The notes beneath the pieces were generated by a model. It had not been told where the DNA came from and ran no database searches. It saw nothing but the letters and a program-made list of their open reading frames with translations. Positions 44,769 through 54,227 of a stretch of DNA of 64,000 bases are shown in pieces. The stretch's first letter is position 1; every line of letters begins with the position of its first letter. The DNA comes from Acidobacteriota bacterium (GTDB lineage: Bacteria > Acidobacteriota > Vicinamibacteria > Vicinamibacterales > UBA2999). The position numbers were made by a program, and so were the translations under genes. Where the stretch lies: positions 186,001 to 250,000 of the forward strand of contig JAUYQQ010000019.1 in NCBI GenBank assembly GCA_030697165.1, written 5' to 3'.

Positions 44769-47329
44769 TGCTTTTCTCCTTGAATCAGCGACCGGAACGA
44801 GTTCAATTTCCGAAGGGGCTCAAAGTCTTCTTCATCACGGATGCGGGCCACGCTCATGCCGTGGGATACGGCCGTTGTCAGGGCCGACATGGCGTCGTCG
44901 ACTCGTCCGGCCAGCACGTACACTTCGGCGCCGCGGAAGTGCACCACCGCGTCCGACGGGGCCGCCGCCAGCGCCCCGTTGAGACGCAGGCGGGCCGCCT
45001 CATGCCGACCGGCCTTGGCGAGATAGACGGCCAGCAGGGACAAAGTTCCCGCGTCGGTTCCGTTAATCTTCAGTTCCGATTCGGCCTGCTCGATGGCGCG
45101 TTGGTAGGCGCTGTCCGCGTCGCGCGGTCGGCTCATCCGGCGGTAGGAATCGCCCAGGTTACGCCAGGTGATGTGCGAGTTCGGGCGAAGCTCGAGAGCA
45201 CGCTGATAAGCCACAACCGCGGCGGCGTACTCGCCCCGCAGGTGATGAATCACGCCCACGTTGGAGTAGGCCTGCGGATTCGGCCGAATCTCCAACGCGC
45301 GCTGATAGTTCTGCAGCGCCAGCGGGTAGTCGCCCAGGTTCTGGTAGGCGGCACCAAGCTGCTGGAAGCCGAAGAAGTTGTCGGGCTGCAACTGCGTGAC
45401 GCGTATGAACGCGTCAGCGGCCTCGCGGTAGCGCGCCGCCTGGAACAGACTGACGCCCATGGCACTCCAAGTGCCCCACGCGGTTGGGCGCAGGGCAATC
45501 GCTCGCTCGAACTCCACGACCGCCTCATCCACCTTGCCCTGGCGCGCCAGAACCTGCCCCAATTGACGGCGCGCATCGTCAAAGTTGGGCTGAAGGGCCA
45601 AGGCCCTGAGAAGTTCGTCCACAGCCGCGTCCAGCTTGCCCGTGCCGGCCAGGGTGACGGCAAGCGTGTAGCGAACCTGCGGGAGATCGGGGGCGAGGCG
45701 CAGCGCATCCAGTCCGGCCTCGGTCGCCTTGTGAGCCCACTCTTGATCACGCGACTGCACGTATTCCTGCCAGTAGGACTCCCCGATTGCCGCATGCGCC
45801 AGCGCAAACTCCGGATCGAGTGTGATCGCCTCCGTGAATGCCTGTGTTGCCGCCGCAATGCTGCCCTTGAGGTCTCTTCGTTCCATCAAGGCGCGGCCGC
45901 GCCAGTATGCAGACAACGCCTGCGTATTTGAGGTCGGTTGAGCGTTCATCCTGGCCCGCTGGTCGGGCGAAGCCTGCACCGACAACGCGCTGCTCAAGGC
46001 GATGGCGAGCCTCGACTGCAGCTCGAAGATCGCCTCGAATGGCCCTTCAACGCTGTCGCCCCACGCCACCGTCCGATCAAGGCGGACCAGATTTAGCGAG
46101 ATTCGGATCCGGCCGGCCGACTCCTGCACACTGCCTTCAACAAGGTAAGTAGCGCCCAGGTCACGTGCAAGGGCCGACGACTCGGGAATTCGATTGCGCG
46201 CCTCGGTAACCGACGCGCGTGACAGCACCGTGACCGATGGCAGCGCGGCCAGGCTGGAGATGAGGCTCTCGGCGATGCCGGCGGCGACGAAGTCTCTCGT
46301 GACGTCCCCACTCATGTTGGCGAGCGGCAGCACGGCAACCACCGGCGCCGTGGCGCTAGCGGGCGCGGCGGCGCCGGCCATCCGGCTGATCTCCCACGCG
46401 CCGAAGCCGGCAACGGCCGCCAACAATACGGCGGCAGCCACGGTCGTGGCCGTCCGGCGCGGGGAGCTCGGCAGCGCCAGCGTGCCGGTTCCCGACGTGC
46501 CATAAATCGTCCGGAGCTGCGCCAGGGCGTCGCCAGCCGACGCCGGCCGATGCTCGCGATCGCGCGCCAGGAGCGATGCCACCAGGCGTTCGAGGTCACG
46601 TGGAATCGGCGTGTCGGCGGACTTCAGCGCGGGGGCGTCATGGCCCAGCTTGGATGACGCCAGCGCGACGGGATCGCTGCCCGTGAACGGGCGGCGGCCG
46701 CTGATCATCTCGAACAGCATCACGCCGAGCGCGTAGAGATCGGCGCGCTCATCCACGGCGGGCGACACCATCTGCTCCGGCGCGGCATAGGCCGGCGTCC
46801 CAATCAGGCCAAGCGCACTGCCGGTGTGCCCGGCCTTGGTTTGCGTCGTGCCGGTCGCCAGCATCCGGGCGATGCCGAAGTCCAGGACCTTCAGCTGCCC
46901 CCCGGCGGTCACGATCACGTTGGCGGGCTTCAGGTCGCGGTGCACGATGCCGTGCGCATGCGCGACCACCAGCGCCTTGGCAATCTGGCAGCCAAACTCC
47001 ACCGCCTCGGGCGCCGGCAGCGGACCGCGGGCGAGACGCGCCGACAGCGTCTCCCCCTCCACGTACTCGAACACGATCACCACCTGGCCGTCGTTTTCGA
47101 GCACGTCGTAGACGGTTGCGATATGGGGGTGATTCAGGGCCGCGGCGGCGCGAGCCTCGCGCATCAACCGCGCCCGGGCCGGCGCATCGTCATCGTCCAC
47201 CGCCCGCAGGGTCTTGAGCGCGACCTGGCGGTGCAGGCGGGTGTCCTCGGCCAGCCAGACCGATCCCATACCACCGGAGCCCAGGTGGTAAAGAATCCGG
47301 TACGGGCCAATGGCACTGCCGATCTGCAC
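44765..47329 (-). CDS. Transmembrane Ser/Thr protein kinase with TPR repeats (copy 1)
   Basis: An 854-residue PknB-type kinase. Kinase domain (residues about 8-275): glycine loop GSGGMGSVW, Lys in VALKTL, catalytic HRDLKPANV, DFGIARM. A transmembrane segment (about 305-325; TVAAAVLLAAVAGFGAWEIS) links to an exterior part with a TolB-N/FlgO-like domain (VAVLPLANMSGDVTRDFVAA) and about eight TPR units (e.g. GAAYQNLGDYPLALQNYQRA). All catalytic residues are present. It is coupled to the small lipoprotein downstream. Its start lies 94 bases downstream of the second module, separated by a perfect palindromic hairpin. Confidence 0.93.
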   Translation of the reverse strand: MQIGSAIGPYRILYHLGSGGMGSVWLAEDTRLHRQVALKTLRAVDDDDAPARARLMREARAAAALNHPHIATVYDVLENDGQVVIVFEYVEGETLSARLARGPLPAPEAVEFGCQIAKALVVAHAHGIVHRDLKPANVIVTAGGQLKVLDFGIARMLATGTTQTKAGHTGSALGLIGTPAYAAPEQMVSPAVDERADLYALGVMLFEMISGRRPFTGSDPVALASSKLGHDAPALKSADTPIPRDLERLVASLLARDREHRPASAGDALAQLRTIYGTSGTGTLALPSSPRRTATTVAAAVLLAAVAGFGAWEISRMAGAAAPASATAPVVAVLPLANMSGDVTRDFVAAGIAESLISSLAALPSVTVLSRASVTEARNRIPESSALARDLGATYLVEGSVQESAGRIRISLNLVRLDRTVAWGDSVEGPFEAIFELQSRLAIALSSALSVQASPDQRARMNAQPTSNTQALSAYWRGRALMERRDLKGSIAAATQAFTEAITLDPEFALAHAAIGESYWQEYVQSRDQEWAHKATEAGLDALRLAPDLPQVRYTLAVTLAGTGKLDAAVDELLRALALQPNFDDARRQLGQVLARQGKVDEAVVEFERAIALRPTAWGTWSAMGVSLFQAARYREAADAFIRVTQLQPDNFFGFQQLGAAYQNLGDYPLALQNYQRALEIRPNPQAYSNVGVIHHLRGEYAAAVVAYQRALELRPNSHITWRNLGDSYRRMSRPRDADSAYQRAIEQAESELKINGTDAGTLSLLAVYLAKAGRHEAARLRLNGALAAAPSDAVVHFRGAEVYVLAGRVDDAMSALTTAVSHGMSVARIRDEEDFEPLRKLNSFRSLIQGEKQ

Positions 47330-47387
47330 AAATTTTCCCGGGGGCGGAAACAGCGAGAGGATAGCACCGAAACCGGAACGGGGGGTG

Positions 47388-47411
47388 CCCCGGCCGCGAT
47401 CGCGGCCGGGG
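47388..47411 (-). terminator. 24-base perfect palindrome between the two kinase modules
   Basis: The arm CCCCGGCCGCGA is followed directly by its own reverse complement TCGCGGCCGGGG. It lies 12 bases beyond the stop of the minus-strand gene at 47424 and upstream of the next kinase, so it probably ends the first transcript. No T-run is present. Confidence 0.6.
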
Positions 47412-47423
47412 CGGCGTCAGGCG

Positions 47424-47759
47424 CTAGTTCCCGTCCGGGATCTCGACCTCGGGATCTTCCTCGGCACCAAGGGCGGTGATGGTGTACTTGAAGCGCCCCG
47501 GCGGTGCCGCCCCGGTGGGCTTGCGTTCCCAGTTACGAATTTCAAACGGCTCCTTACCCCAGGGGCCGCCGCCGGGAAACACGATTTTGACCGGCACGTT
47601 GGAGTCGTCGTCGATCAGGTTGACGACATTGAACTCGATGTGATCGCCCGGGTTGGCGTAGAGGCGCTGCGGCGAGGTGCGAATCCGGACGCCGCTGGCG
47701 GTCTTGAAGATAAAGATGGTTGCGGTCTTGGTGCGCGGGGTTCTCTCGGGGCTGCTCAT
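47424..47759 (-). CDS. Small protein coupled to Ser/Thr kinase (copy 2)
   Basis: A 111-residue protein, no signal peptide seen, predicted beta-sandwich: KTATIFIFKTASGVRIRTSP, LYANPGDHIEFNVVNL, VPVKIVFPGGGPWG, then GRFKYTITALGAEEDPEVEI. It ends in the same EDP(D/E)VEI motif as the lipoprotein of the other module, after a Y-x-Y/F-x-Y strand. The ATG overlaps the kinase stop (ATGA). Function unknown; most likely a binding partner or substrate of the kinase. Confidence 0.78.
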   Translation of the reverse strand: MSSPERTPRTKTATIFIFKTASGVRIRTSPQRLYANPGDHIEFNVVNLIDDDSNVPVKIVFPGGGPWGKEPFEIRNWERKPTGAAPPGRFKYTITALGAEEDPEVEIPDGN

Positions 47760-50326
47760 CGTTTCACCTCAGCTGGGGTTGAGACCAATGCCGCGAAGCG
47801 CGGCAGGGATCGAAGCACTGCCAGGTCTTCCTCTTCGGCAATCAGACGTTTCGAATAGCCACTCGCGATCGCCTTTTCGATCGCATCGAGCGCCGGTCCG
47901 GTGCGGGCCGCCAGGGCGTGGACGACCGCCGCCCGCTGGAGCACCTGCTGATCGTCCGGCGCCAGCGCCGAGGCGCGCCGGAGGCTGGCCAGCGCCGCCG
48001 TCGCGTTGCCGGCCTTAGCTTGGTAGACGGCCAGCCGGGCAATCGCTCTCGCATTCGACGGGCCAAGCGAGACTTCGACTTCGGCCTGCTCCACCGCCTT
48101 CACATATGCCCGCCGCGCCGCGTCCTGGCGTCCGAGGCGCGCATACGCGTCGCCGAGATTGCGATGCGTCAACGCGCTCTGCGGGCGAATCAGAAGCGAG
48201 CCTTCGTACGCGGCCGCCGCCTTGGTGTAGTCGCCGAGGCGGTATTGAATGGTGCCGATGTTCGAAAACGTGTCGCCGCGCGGCTGAATCGCATTGGCCT
48301 CCTCGTAGTACGCGAGCGCGCGCTCGGTGTCGCCAAGCTGTTGGGCCGCCGCGCCCGCCTGGCTCAACGCGATCGCCGACCCTGGTGAGAGCGCAATTGC
48401 CTTGTCGAACGCGTCGAGCGCTTCCTGGAAGCGAGAGGCGTCGATCAGCGCCAGCCCCATGTCGCTGTAAATCGCCACCGCGTTTGGCCGAATCGCCATG
48501 ACTTTCCGGAATTCGGCAAGGCCGGCGTCGATGTCGCCTTGGCGCACCAGGACCCTGCCGTGCAGGCGGATCGCATCCTCGTAGGTCGGTTGCAACTGGA
48601 GCGCGCGTTGGAGCTGTGTCTTCGCGGAGGCGTTGTCGCCAAGGCGAAAGGCGGTGAGTGCGGCGATGTAGCGCACGCTGGGACGGTCGGGCTCCAATTC
48701 GATCGCGATCCGTGTTGATGCCATCGCGCGATCGGCCCACGTCTTGTCGTTGGTCTGTTGATACATCGCCCACTGGGCTTCGGCCAGGCCGCCGTGGGCG
48801 GTGGCGAACTTCGGGTCGGCGGCGATGGCGCGCTCGAACTCGGCCAGCGCCGCGCTCCGGTTGCCGGTCAGGTCCCGGCGATCGAGCAGCGCGCGCCCCT
48901 TCCAATAGGCAATCTGCGCCGGCTCACTTGCGGTGACGAGCGCGGCCGGCGGGACCCGCTGCGCCGACGGGGTCTGGTCCGCAATGGCATTGCTCAACAG
49001 GGTCGCCAGCCGCGTTTGCAATTCGAACAAGTCGATGGCCGGCCCTTCAACCGTCTCGCCCCAGGCCACTGAGGCGTCCGGGCGTTCAAGGTTGAGCGTG
49101 ACGCGCAGGCGATCGGCCACCGCCTGCACCGAACCGGTCACAAGGTAGTTGGCGTCGAGCGCGCGCACGAAGCTCGCTCGATCGGGATTCTGCTGGCGGC
49201 TCTCCTCCACCGCCGAGCGCGACAGCACCGTGACGCGCGGGACCGACGCGAGGCTGGTGATCAGGCTTTCGGCCAGGCCGGCGCCGAGGTAGTCGTTCGA
49301 GGCATCGCCGCTCGAGTTGGTCAGCGGTAACACCGCCACCACCGGCGCCTCGGGACCGAGCGGACGCGCATTCCACTGCAGCCACACCACCAGGGCCGCG
49401 CCGGCGACCAGCGTGAGCGTGGCCACCAGCAGCGTGCTGGTCGGCACGCGCTGGCGCAGCAAGATCGTGCGGCGCGCCAGGGGCGACGACTCGGTGTCAC
49501 GAATGGGGCTCAGCTCGACCAGCACTTCTTCGCCCGAGGCCGGGCGGCGCGACGGTTCGCGCTCGAGCAGGCGTTCGACCAGCCGCTCGAGCTGCGGCGG
49601 CACCCACAAGCCGGCGGCCGCCAGCGTGGGCGCCTCGTCGCGCAAGACCGAGGTCACCAGCTGGACGGCGTCGCTGCCGGGGAACGGGCGACGGCCGGCG
49701 ATCATCTCGAACAGCATCACGCCCAGGGCGTAGAGGTCGGCGCGGCCATCGACGTTGCGCGACAGGTACTGCTCGGGCGAGGCGTAGCCGGGCGTGCCGA
49801 CCAGGCCGCCCCCGATGGTGCCCGGCACGCTGGCCGACATGTCGGCGCCGGCCGGGACCATGCGGGCAATGCCGAAGTCCAGCACCTTGGCGCGGCCGTC
49901 GGAACTGAGCACGACGTTCGAGGGCTTGAGGTCGCGATGAATGATGCCCTGCGCGTGCGCGGCCGCCAGCGCGTCGGCCAGCTGCCAGGTCACTTCCACC
50001 GCCTCCGACACGCTCATGGGTCCGCGCTGCAGACGCGCGGCCAGCGTGTCGCCCTCGACGTACTCGAAGACGACCACGACCTGGCCCTCGATGTCGAGCA
50101 CGTCGTGGACGGTGGCGATGTTCGGGTGGTTCAGGGTGGCGGCGGCGCGGGCCTCGCGCATCAGGCGCTGACGGCCCTCGGTGGTGTCGGCGTCAGCCCC
50201 CTTGACGGTCTTGAGCGCGACCTTGCGCTGCAGCCGCGTGTCTTCAGCCAGCCACACCACACCCATGCCGCCAGCCCCAAGCTGGCGGACGATCAGGTAG
50301 GGTCCGACGGCTGCTCCGGCGTGCAA
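47756..50326 (-). CDS. Transmembrane Ser/Thr protein kinase with TPR repeats (copy 2)
   Basis: An 856-residue paralogue of the kinase at 44765 with the same order: kinase domain ([35 protein letters not shown]), membrane segment ([19 protein letters not shown]), TolB-N/FlgO-like domain ([20 protein letters not shown]) and about eight TPRs. The start is TTG at 50326, with the kinase homology beginning a few residues later. Both copies are complete, so this is a duplicated module and not a decayed one. The ligand and substrates are unknown. Confidence 0.93.
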   Translation of the reverse strand: MHAGAAVGPYLIVRQLGAGGMGVVWLAEDTRLQRKVALKTVKGADADTTEGRQRLMREARAAATLNHPNIATVHDVLDIEGQVVVVFEYVEGDTLAARLQRGPMSVSEAVEVTWQLADALAAAHAQGIIHRDLKPSNVVLSSDGRAKVLDFGIARMVPAGADMSASVPGTIGGGLVGTPGYASPEQYLSRNVDGRADLYALGVMLFEMIAGRRPFPGSDAVQLVTSVLRDEAPTLAAAGLWVPPQLERLVERLLEREPSRRPASGEEVLVELSPIRDTESSPLARRTILLRQRVPTSTLLVATLTLVAGAALVVWLQWNARPLGPEAPVVAVLPLTNSSGDASNDYLGAGLAESLITSLASVPRVTVLSRSAVEESRQQNPDRASFVRALDANYLVTGSVQAVADRLRVTLNLERPDASVAWGETVEGPAIDLFELQTRLATLLSNAIADQTPSAQRVPPAALVTASEPAQIAYWKGRALLDRRDLTGNRSAALAEFERAIAADPKFATAHGGLAEAQWAMYQQTNDKTWADRAMASTRIAIELEPDRPSVRYIAALTAFRLGDNASAKTQLQRALQLQPTYEDAIRLHGRVLVRQGDIDAGLAEFRKVMAIRPNAVAIYSDMGLALIDASRFQEALDAFDKAIALSPGSAIALSQAGAAAQQLGDTERALAYYEEANAIQPRGDTFSNIGTIQYRLGDYTKAAAAYEGSLLIRPQSALTHRNLGDAYARLGRQDAARRAYVKAVEQAEVEVSLGPSNARAIARLAVYQAKAGNATAALASLRRASALAPDDQQVLQRAAVVHALAARTGPALDAIEKAIASGYSKRLIAEEEDLAVLRSLPRFAALVSTPAEVKR

Positions 50327-50388
50327 CGGCTCTCCTCGTGGGAATCGATCAGACTCCGACGGGAGGAGAATACCTTAAGACCGATCCG

Positions 50389-51642
50389 CTACGACCCTTC
50401 GTTGCGCGTGATCAGTCGGACGCTGCGCTGGTAAGTCAGATAGGCCGCCCCCCACTGCAGGAGGACCGACAGCCGGTTGCGGAATCCGATCAGGAACAGG
50501 ATGTGCACGAACAGCCACAGCAGCCATCCGGCGAAGCCCGACACCTGCAGCCACCCAAAATCGGCCAGCGCGTTGGCGCGGCCGATCGTCGCCATGTTCC
50601 CCGGATCGAGGTACCGGAAGGGACGGGTCGCGTCGCCGCGGAGGAGGCGGGCGATGTTCCTGGCGGCATGCGTGCCCTGCTGCTTGGCCACCTGCGCCAC
50701 ACCCGGCAGCGGCTTGCCGGTTTGATGCGGAAAGTTGGCCAGGTCGCCGGCCACGAACACGCCGGCATGCTCCGGCACCGTCAGATCGGGTGCCACGTTC
50801 ACGCGGCCGGCGCGATCGAGACCGGGCCCCAGGTCGCGCCCAACCGGCGCGGCGGCGACGCCGGCGGCCCACAGGATGGTGTGCGCCTCGACACGCTCGT
50901 CACCGATCACCACCGCGCCATGCTCGACGTGGGTCACCGCGGCGCCCTCGCGCACGTCCACCCCCAGCCGCCGGAGCGCGCGCCGGGCCGAGGCGCGCAG
51001 ATTCGCCGGGAACGCCGGCAAGATTGACGGTCCCGCCTCAATCAGCAGGATGCGGGCCGACGCCGGATCGATCGCATCGAACTCAGAGCGCAGCGCCTGT
51101 CTCGCAATCTCCGCCAGCGCGCCGGCCATCTCGACCCCGGTCGGGCCGCCGCCGATGATCACGAACGTCAGCAGCCGACGCTGCCGCACGGCGTTGTGCT
51201 CACGCTCGGCCTGTTCAAAGGCCAGCAGCAACCGCCGCCGGATCGCCAGCGCATCGTCAAGCGTCTTCAGGCCGGGCGCCGCGTCGCGCCACTCGTCGTG
51301 GCCAAAGTACGAGTGGGTGGCGCCGGCGGCCACGATCAGGTAGTCGTAGCTCACGACGTCACGGCCGTCCATCCAGACCTGGCGCGCGGTGCTATCGATG
51401 CGATCGACCGTGCCCAGGAGCACCCGAAGCCGCGGTTGCTTGCGCAGAATCCAGCGGATCGGCGAGGCGATGTCGCCCGGCGACAGGCCCGCGGTCGCCA
51501 CCTGGTAGAGCAGCGGCTGGAACACGTGGTGGTTGTGACGGTCGATGATCGTCACCTCGCACTCGACGTTCCGGAGTTCCCGGGCGGCCGCAAGCCCGGC
51601 GAAGCCACCGCCGACGATCACCACTTGGGGTAGGCGCGCCAT
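50389..51642 (-). CDS. ndh: Type II NADH dehydrogenase (NDH-2)
   Basis: A 417-residue single-subunit quinone reductase. FAD motif VIVGGGFAGLAAARELRN, NADH motif TFVIIGGGPTGVEMAGALAE and ILWAAGV are present. The C-terminal amphipathic/hydrophobic stretch (GWLLWLFVHILFLIGFRNRL) binds the membrane. It feeds electrons from NADH to quinone without pumping protons. ATG at 51642 is used; GTG at 51645 directly precedes it. Divergent from the molybdopterin oxidoreductase with 18 bases between the two start codons. Confidence 0.93.
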   Translation of the reverse strand: MARLPQVVIVGGGFAGLAAARELRNVECEVTIIDRHNHHVFQPLLYQVATAGLSPGDIASPIRWILRKQPRLRVLLGTVDRIDSTARQVWMDGRDVVSYDYLIVAAGATHSYFGHDEWRDAAPGLKTLDDALAIRRRLLLAFEQAEREHNAVRQRRLLTFVIIGGGPTGVEMAGALAEIARQALRSEFDAIDPASARILLIEAGPSILPAFPANLRASARRALRRLGVDVREGAAVTHVEHGAVVIGDERVEAHTILWAAGVAAAPVGRDLGPGLDRAGRVNVAPDLTVPEHAGVFVAGDLANFPHQTGKPLPGVAQVAKQQGTHAARNIARLLRGDATRPFRYLDPGNMATIGRANALADFGWLQVSGFAGWLLWLFVHILFLIGFRNRLSVLLQWGAAYLTYQRSVRLITRNEGS

Positions 51643-51646
51643 CACC

Positions 51647-51656
51647 TATATTCTAG
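51647..51656. promoter_or_regulatory. Overlapping divergent -10 elements, probably leaderless both ways
   Basis: On the plus strand TATTCT (51649-51654) lies 6 bases before the ATG at 51661. On the minus strand TAGAAT (51655-51650) lies 7 bases before the ATG at 51642. The gap of 18 bases leaves no room for normal leaders, so both transcripts could begin near their start codons, if these boxes are used. Confidence 0.5.
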
Positions 51657-51660
51657 GGGT

Positions 51661-53685
51661 ATGGCGAAGCCGGCTGCCGCACCCACCGAATCAAACGTCC
51701 AGACCGCGTGTCCGCTCGACTGCCCGGACGCCTGCACCCTCGACGTCACGCTGCGCTCCGGCCGCATCACCAAGATCGATGGGTCCCGGGACAACCACAT
51801 CACCAACGGCTACATCTGCGCCAAGGTGCGGACGTTCCACGAGCGGGTCTACGGCGACGACCGGCTGCTGTATCCAGCGGTGCGGCGTGGCCCGAAGGGC
51901 TCGGGCCAGTTCAAGCGCGTGACCTGGGACGATGCGCTCGAGCTCGTCGCGGGGAAGATGCGCGAGGCGCGCGAGGCGGGCGGCGCCGAGACGATTCTGC
52001 CCTTGTGCTACGGCGGCTCCAACGGCTTCATGACGCAGGACTACGCGGATGCGATCCTGTTCCGCCGCCTGGGCACGTCGCGGCTGCTGCGCACCGTGTG
52101 CGCGGCGCCGACCGGCGCGGCCAACCTGGGCCTCTACGGCAAGATGGCGTCGGTCAGCTACGAAGACTACCCGGCGGCCAAGTTGATCATCGTCTGGGGC
52201 GTGAATCCCGGGGTGTCGGGCATTCACCTGATGCCGTTCCTGAAAGAAGCGCGCGACCACGGCGCTTATGTGGTGGTGCTCGACCCGCGCGCGACCACCG
52301 TGGCCCGCCAGGCCGACCTGCACCTCGCGGTGCGGCCCGGCACCGACCTGCCGGTGGCCCTGGCGATTCATCGCTACCTGTTCGAGGAGGGGCTGGCCGA
52401 CCAGGCGTTCCTCGACCAGCACACTACCGGCGCGGCCGATCTGCGCCGGAAGGCCGAACCGTGGACGTTCGAGCGGGCGGCGGAGGTCAGCGGCGTCGAT
52501 GCCGGACAGCTGCGCGGGTTCGCCGAACGTTACGCCAGGACGTCGCCGGCGCTCGTCAAGTGCGGCTGGGGCCTCGAACGCAATCGCAACGGCGGCAGCG
52601 CCGCGGCCGCCGTGCTGGCCCTGCCGGCGGTAGCCGGCAAGTTCGGCGTGCGCGGCGGCGGCTTCTCGATGAGCAACTCGGCCTCGTGGGACATTGACCG
52701 CACGTGGCTGAAGGACCAAGAGCCGCCGACCCGCGCCATCAACATGAATAAGGTCGGCCGCCTGCTCACGGAACCGGAGGGCGCCCCGATCAACATGCTG
52801 TTCGTCTACAACTGCAACCCGGTGGCGATCCTGCCCGACCAGCGGCGCGTGATTCGCGGCTTCGAACGCGAAGACCTGTTCACGGTGGTGTTCGACCAGG
52901 TGATGACCGACTCGGCGCTGTACGCCGACGTGGTGCTGCCGGCCACGACGTTTCTCGAGCACTACGACTTCGCGCGCGGCTACGGACCGATCACGCTGCA
53001 GCTGGGTAAGCCGGTGATCGATGCGGTGGGCGAATCGCGGCCCAACAGCGACGTGTTCCTCGACCTGTCGCGGCGCATGGAGGTGTCGTTCGAGGGCGAT
53101 CCCGAAGACGACCTCGAGTCGATGCTCGCCGTGCTCGGCCAGCTGCCCGAGGCGGTCGGTAACGGGCTGCGCGACAACTGGAAGGCGGCGCCACCGTACG
53201 GGGGGCGGCCCGTGCAGTTTGTAGACGTCTTTCCCAAGACGCCCGACCGCAAGGTGGCACTCTTTCCACCGGCCCTCGATCAACAGGCGCCACAGGGCCT
53301 GTACGGCTACCAGCCGGATCCGGGTAGCGTGGACTATCCGCTGGCGTTGATCTCGCCGGCGAGCGATCGCACGATCAGCTCCACCCTGGGCGAGTTGCCA
53401 CGCCCCGAGGTGCGGCTTGAAATGAATCCGGCTGATGCCGCGGCGCGCGGCCTGGACGAGGGCGACGAACTACGGATGTGGAACGCGCTCGGCGAAGTGC
53501 GGATCAAGGCGCATCTCACGCACTTGGTGCGGCCAGGGACCGTGGCCATGCCGAAAGGCGTGTGGCGGCGTCACACGGCGAACGGCTATACGTCGAACGC
53601 CCTCTCGCCCGATACGTTGTCGGACCTCGGCGGCGGCGCCTGCTTCAATGATGCTCGGGTGCAGGTTGCGAAGTGTGAGCAGTGA
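51661..53685 (+). CDS. Molybdopterin-dependent oxidoreductase with 4Fe-4S site
   Basis: A 674-residue molybdo-bis-MGD enzyme of the formate dehydrogenase/DMSO reductase family. N-terminal iron-sulfur ligands are Cys17, Cys21, Cys25 (CPLDCPDAC) and Cys53 in YICAK. The Mo-bis-MGD domains include YGGSNGFMTQDY and WGVNPGVSGIH, plus a C-terminal molybdopterin dinucleotide-binding region (ARGLDEGDELRMW). No signal peptide is seen, so it is cytoplasmic. The physiological substrate is unknown; adjacency to NDH-2 suggests electron transfer to the quinone pool. It depends on the cofactor whose synthesis includes MoaC (4794). Confidence 0.93.
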   Translation: MAKPAAAPTESNVQTACPLDCPDACTLDVTLRSGRITKIDGSRDNHITNGYICAKVRTFHERVYGDDRLLYPAVRRGPKGSGQFKRVTWDDALELVAGKMREAREAGGAETILPLCYGGSNGFMTQDYADAILFRRLGTSRLLRTVCAAPTGAANLGLYGKMASVSYEDYPAAKLIIVWGVNPGVSGIHLMPFLKEARDHGAYVVVLDPRATTVARQADLHLAVRPGTDLPVALAIHRYLFEEGLADQAFLDQHTTGAADLRRKAEPWTFERAAEVSGVDAGQLRGFAERYARTSPALVKCGWGLERNRNGGSAAAAVLALPAVAGKFGVRGGGFSMSNSASWDIDRTWLKDQEPPTRAINMNKVGRLLTEPEGAPINMLFVYNCNPVAILPDQRRVIRGFEREDLFTVVFDQVMTDSALYADVVLPATTFLEHYDFARGYGPITLQLGKPVIDAVGESRPNSDVFLDLSRRMEVSFEGDPEDDLESMLAVLGQLPEAVGNGLRDNWKAAPPYGGRPVQFVDVFPKTPDRKVALFPPALDQQAPQGLYGYQPDPGSVDYPLALISPASDRTISSTLGELPRPEVRLEMNPADAAARGLDEGDELRMWNALGEVRIKAHLTHLVRPGTVAMPKGVWRRHTANGYTSNALSPDTLSDLGGGACFNDARVQVAKCEQ

Positions 53686-53700
53686 CGAGAGCCGAGTAGC

Positions 53701-53752
53701 CTCCGGCTTTAGCCGGAGTTCGGTGAGAAGTGAGAAGTGAGAAGTGAGAAGT
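53701..53752. repeat. TCCGGCTTTAGCCGGA palindrome plus four GTGAGAA heptamers
   Basis: CTCCGGCTTTAGCCGGAG at 53701-53718 is an isolated copy of the palindrome in the array at 30851-30968. It is followed by four tandem GTGAGAA heptamers (53723-53750). Both lie in the gap after the molybdopterin gene. Confidence 0.85.
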
Positions 53753-53821
53753 ACCGACCGGGGGTAGTTGGCGCGGCACTTCTCTCTTCCCGAGTGCGAA
53801 ACTTACAAACGCATCGACGAA

Positions 53822-54022
53822 CTATTCGACAGACGGGAGCTTGCCCCGTCCACCCCGGCTGGCCTGGCCGCCCTTGCGCCCCGCGCGGCGGGCTTCGTCG
53901 GCTGACCACTCGTGCGCGGTGCCCTTGGCGTGTGCGGCCCGGCCGCCCTTGCTGGCAATTTCGCGCTGCTTCTCTGCTGACATCGAGGCAAAACCCCGGC
54001 GTGCCTTTCGGATCTCAAACAT
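53822..54022 (-). CDS. KGG-motif stress protein (GsiB/Con-10 type)
   Basis: A 66-residue hydrophilic protein: FEIRKARRGFASMSAEKQRE, then IASKGGRAAH and AGRKGGQASRGG, two KGG repeats of the stress-induced family. Such proteins are intrinsically disordered and made under general stress or desiccation. A 205-base gap lies upstream on its 5' side, divergent from the FkbM gene, with no other gene visible. Confidence 0.88.
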   Translation of the reverse strand: MFEIRKARRGFASMSAEKQREIASKGGRAAHAKGTAHEWSADEARRAGRKGGQASRGGRGKLPSVE

Positions 54023-54227
54023 AGTGACCTCCCATCGGTCGGTTAGACGAATACCTGCCGTCCTATTAGCGAATCGCGTGCCAGCTCAGCTTCCTGGGCA
54101 AGTCGCTAAGATGCTATTCTTCAGTGAGTTACACAGTTACAACGCATTACAAAGTAGACCTAAGCCCATCCATGTGCATTGAATCGCTACAGATGGGCTA
54201 CATACTGCCGAGGATCAATACAATCCG

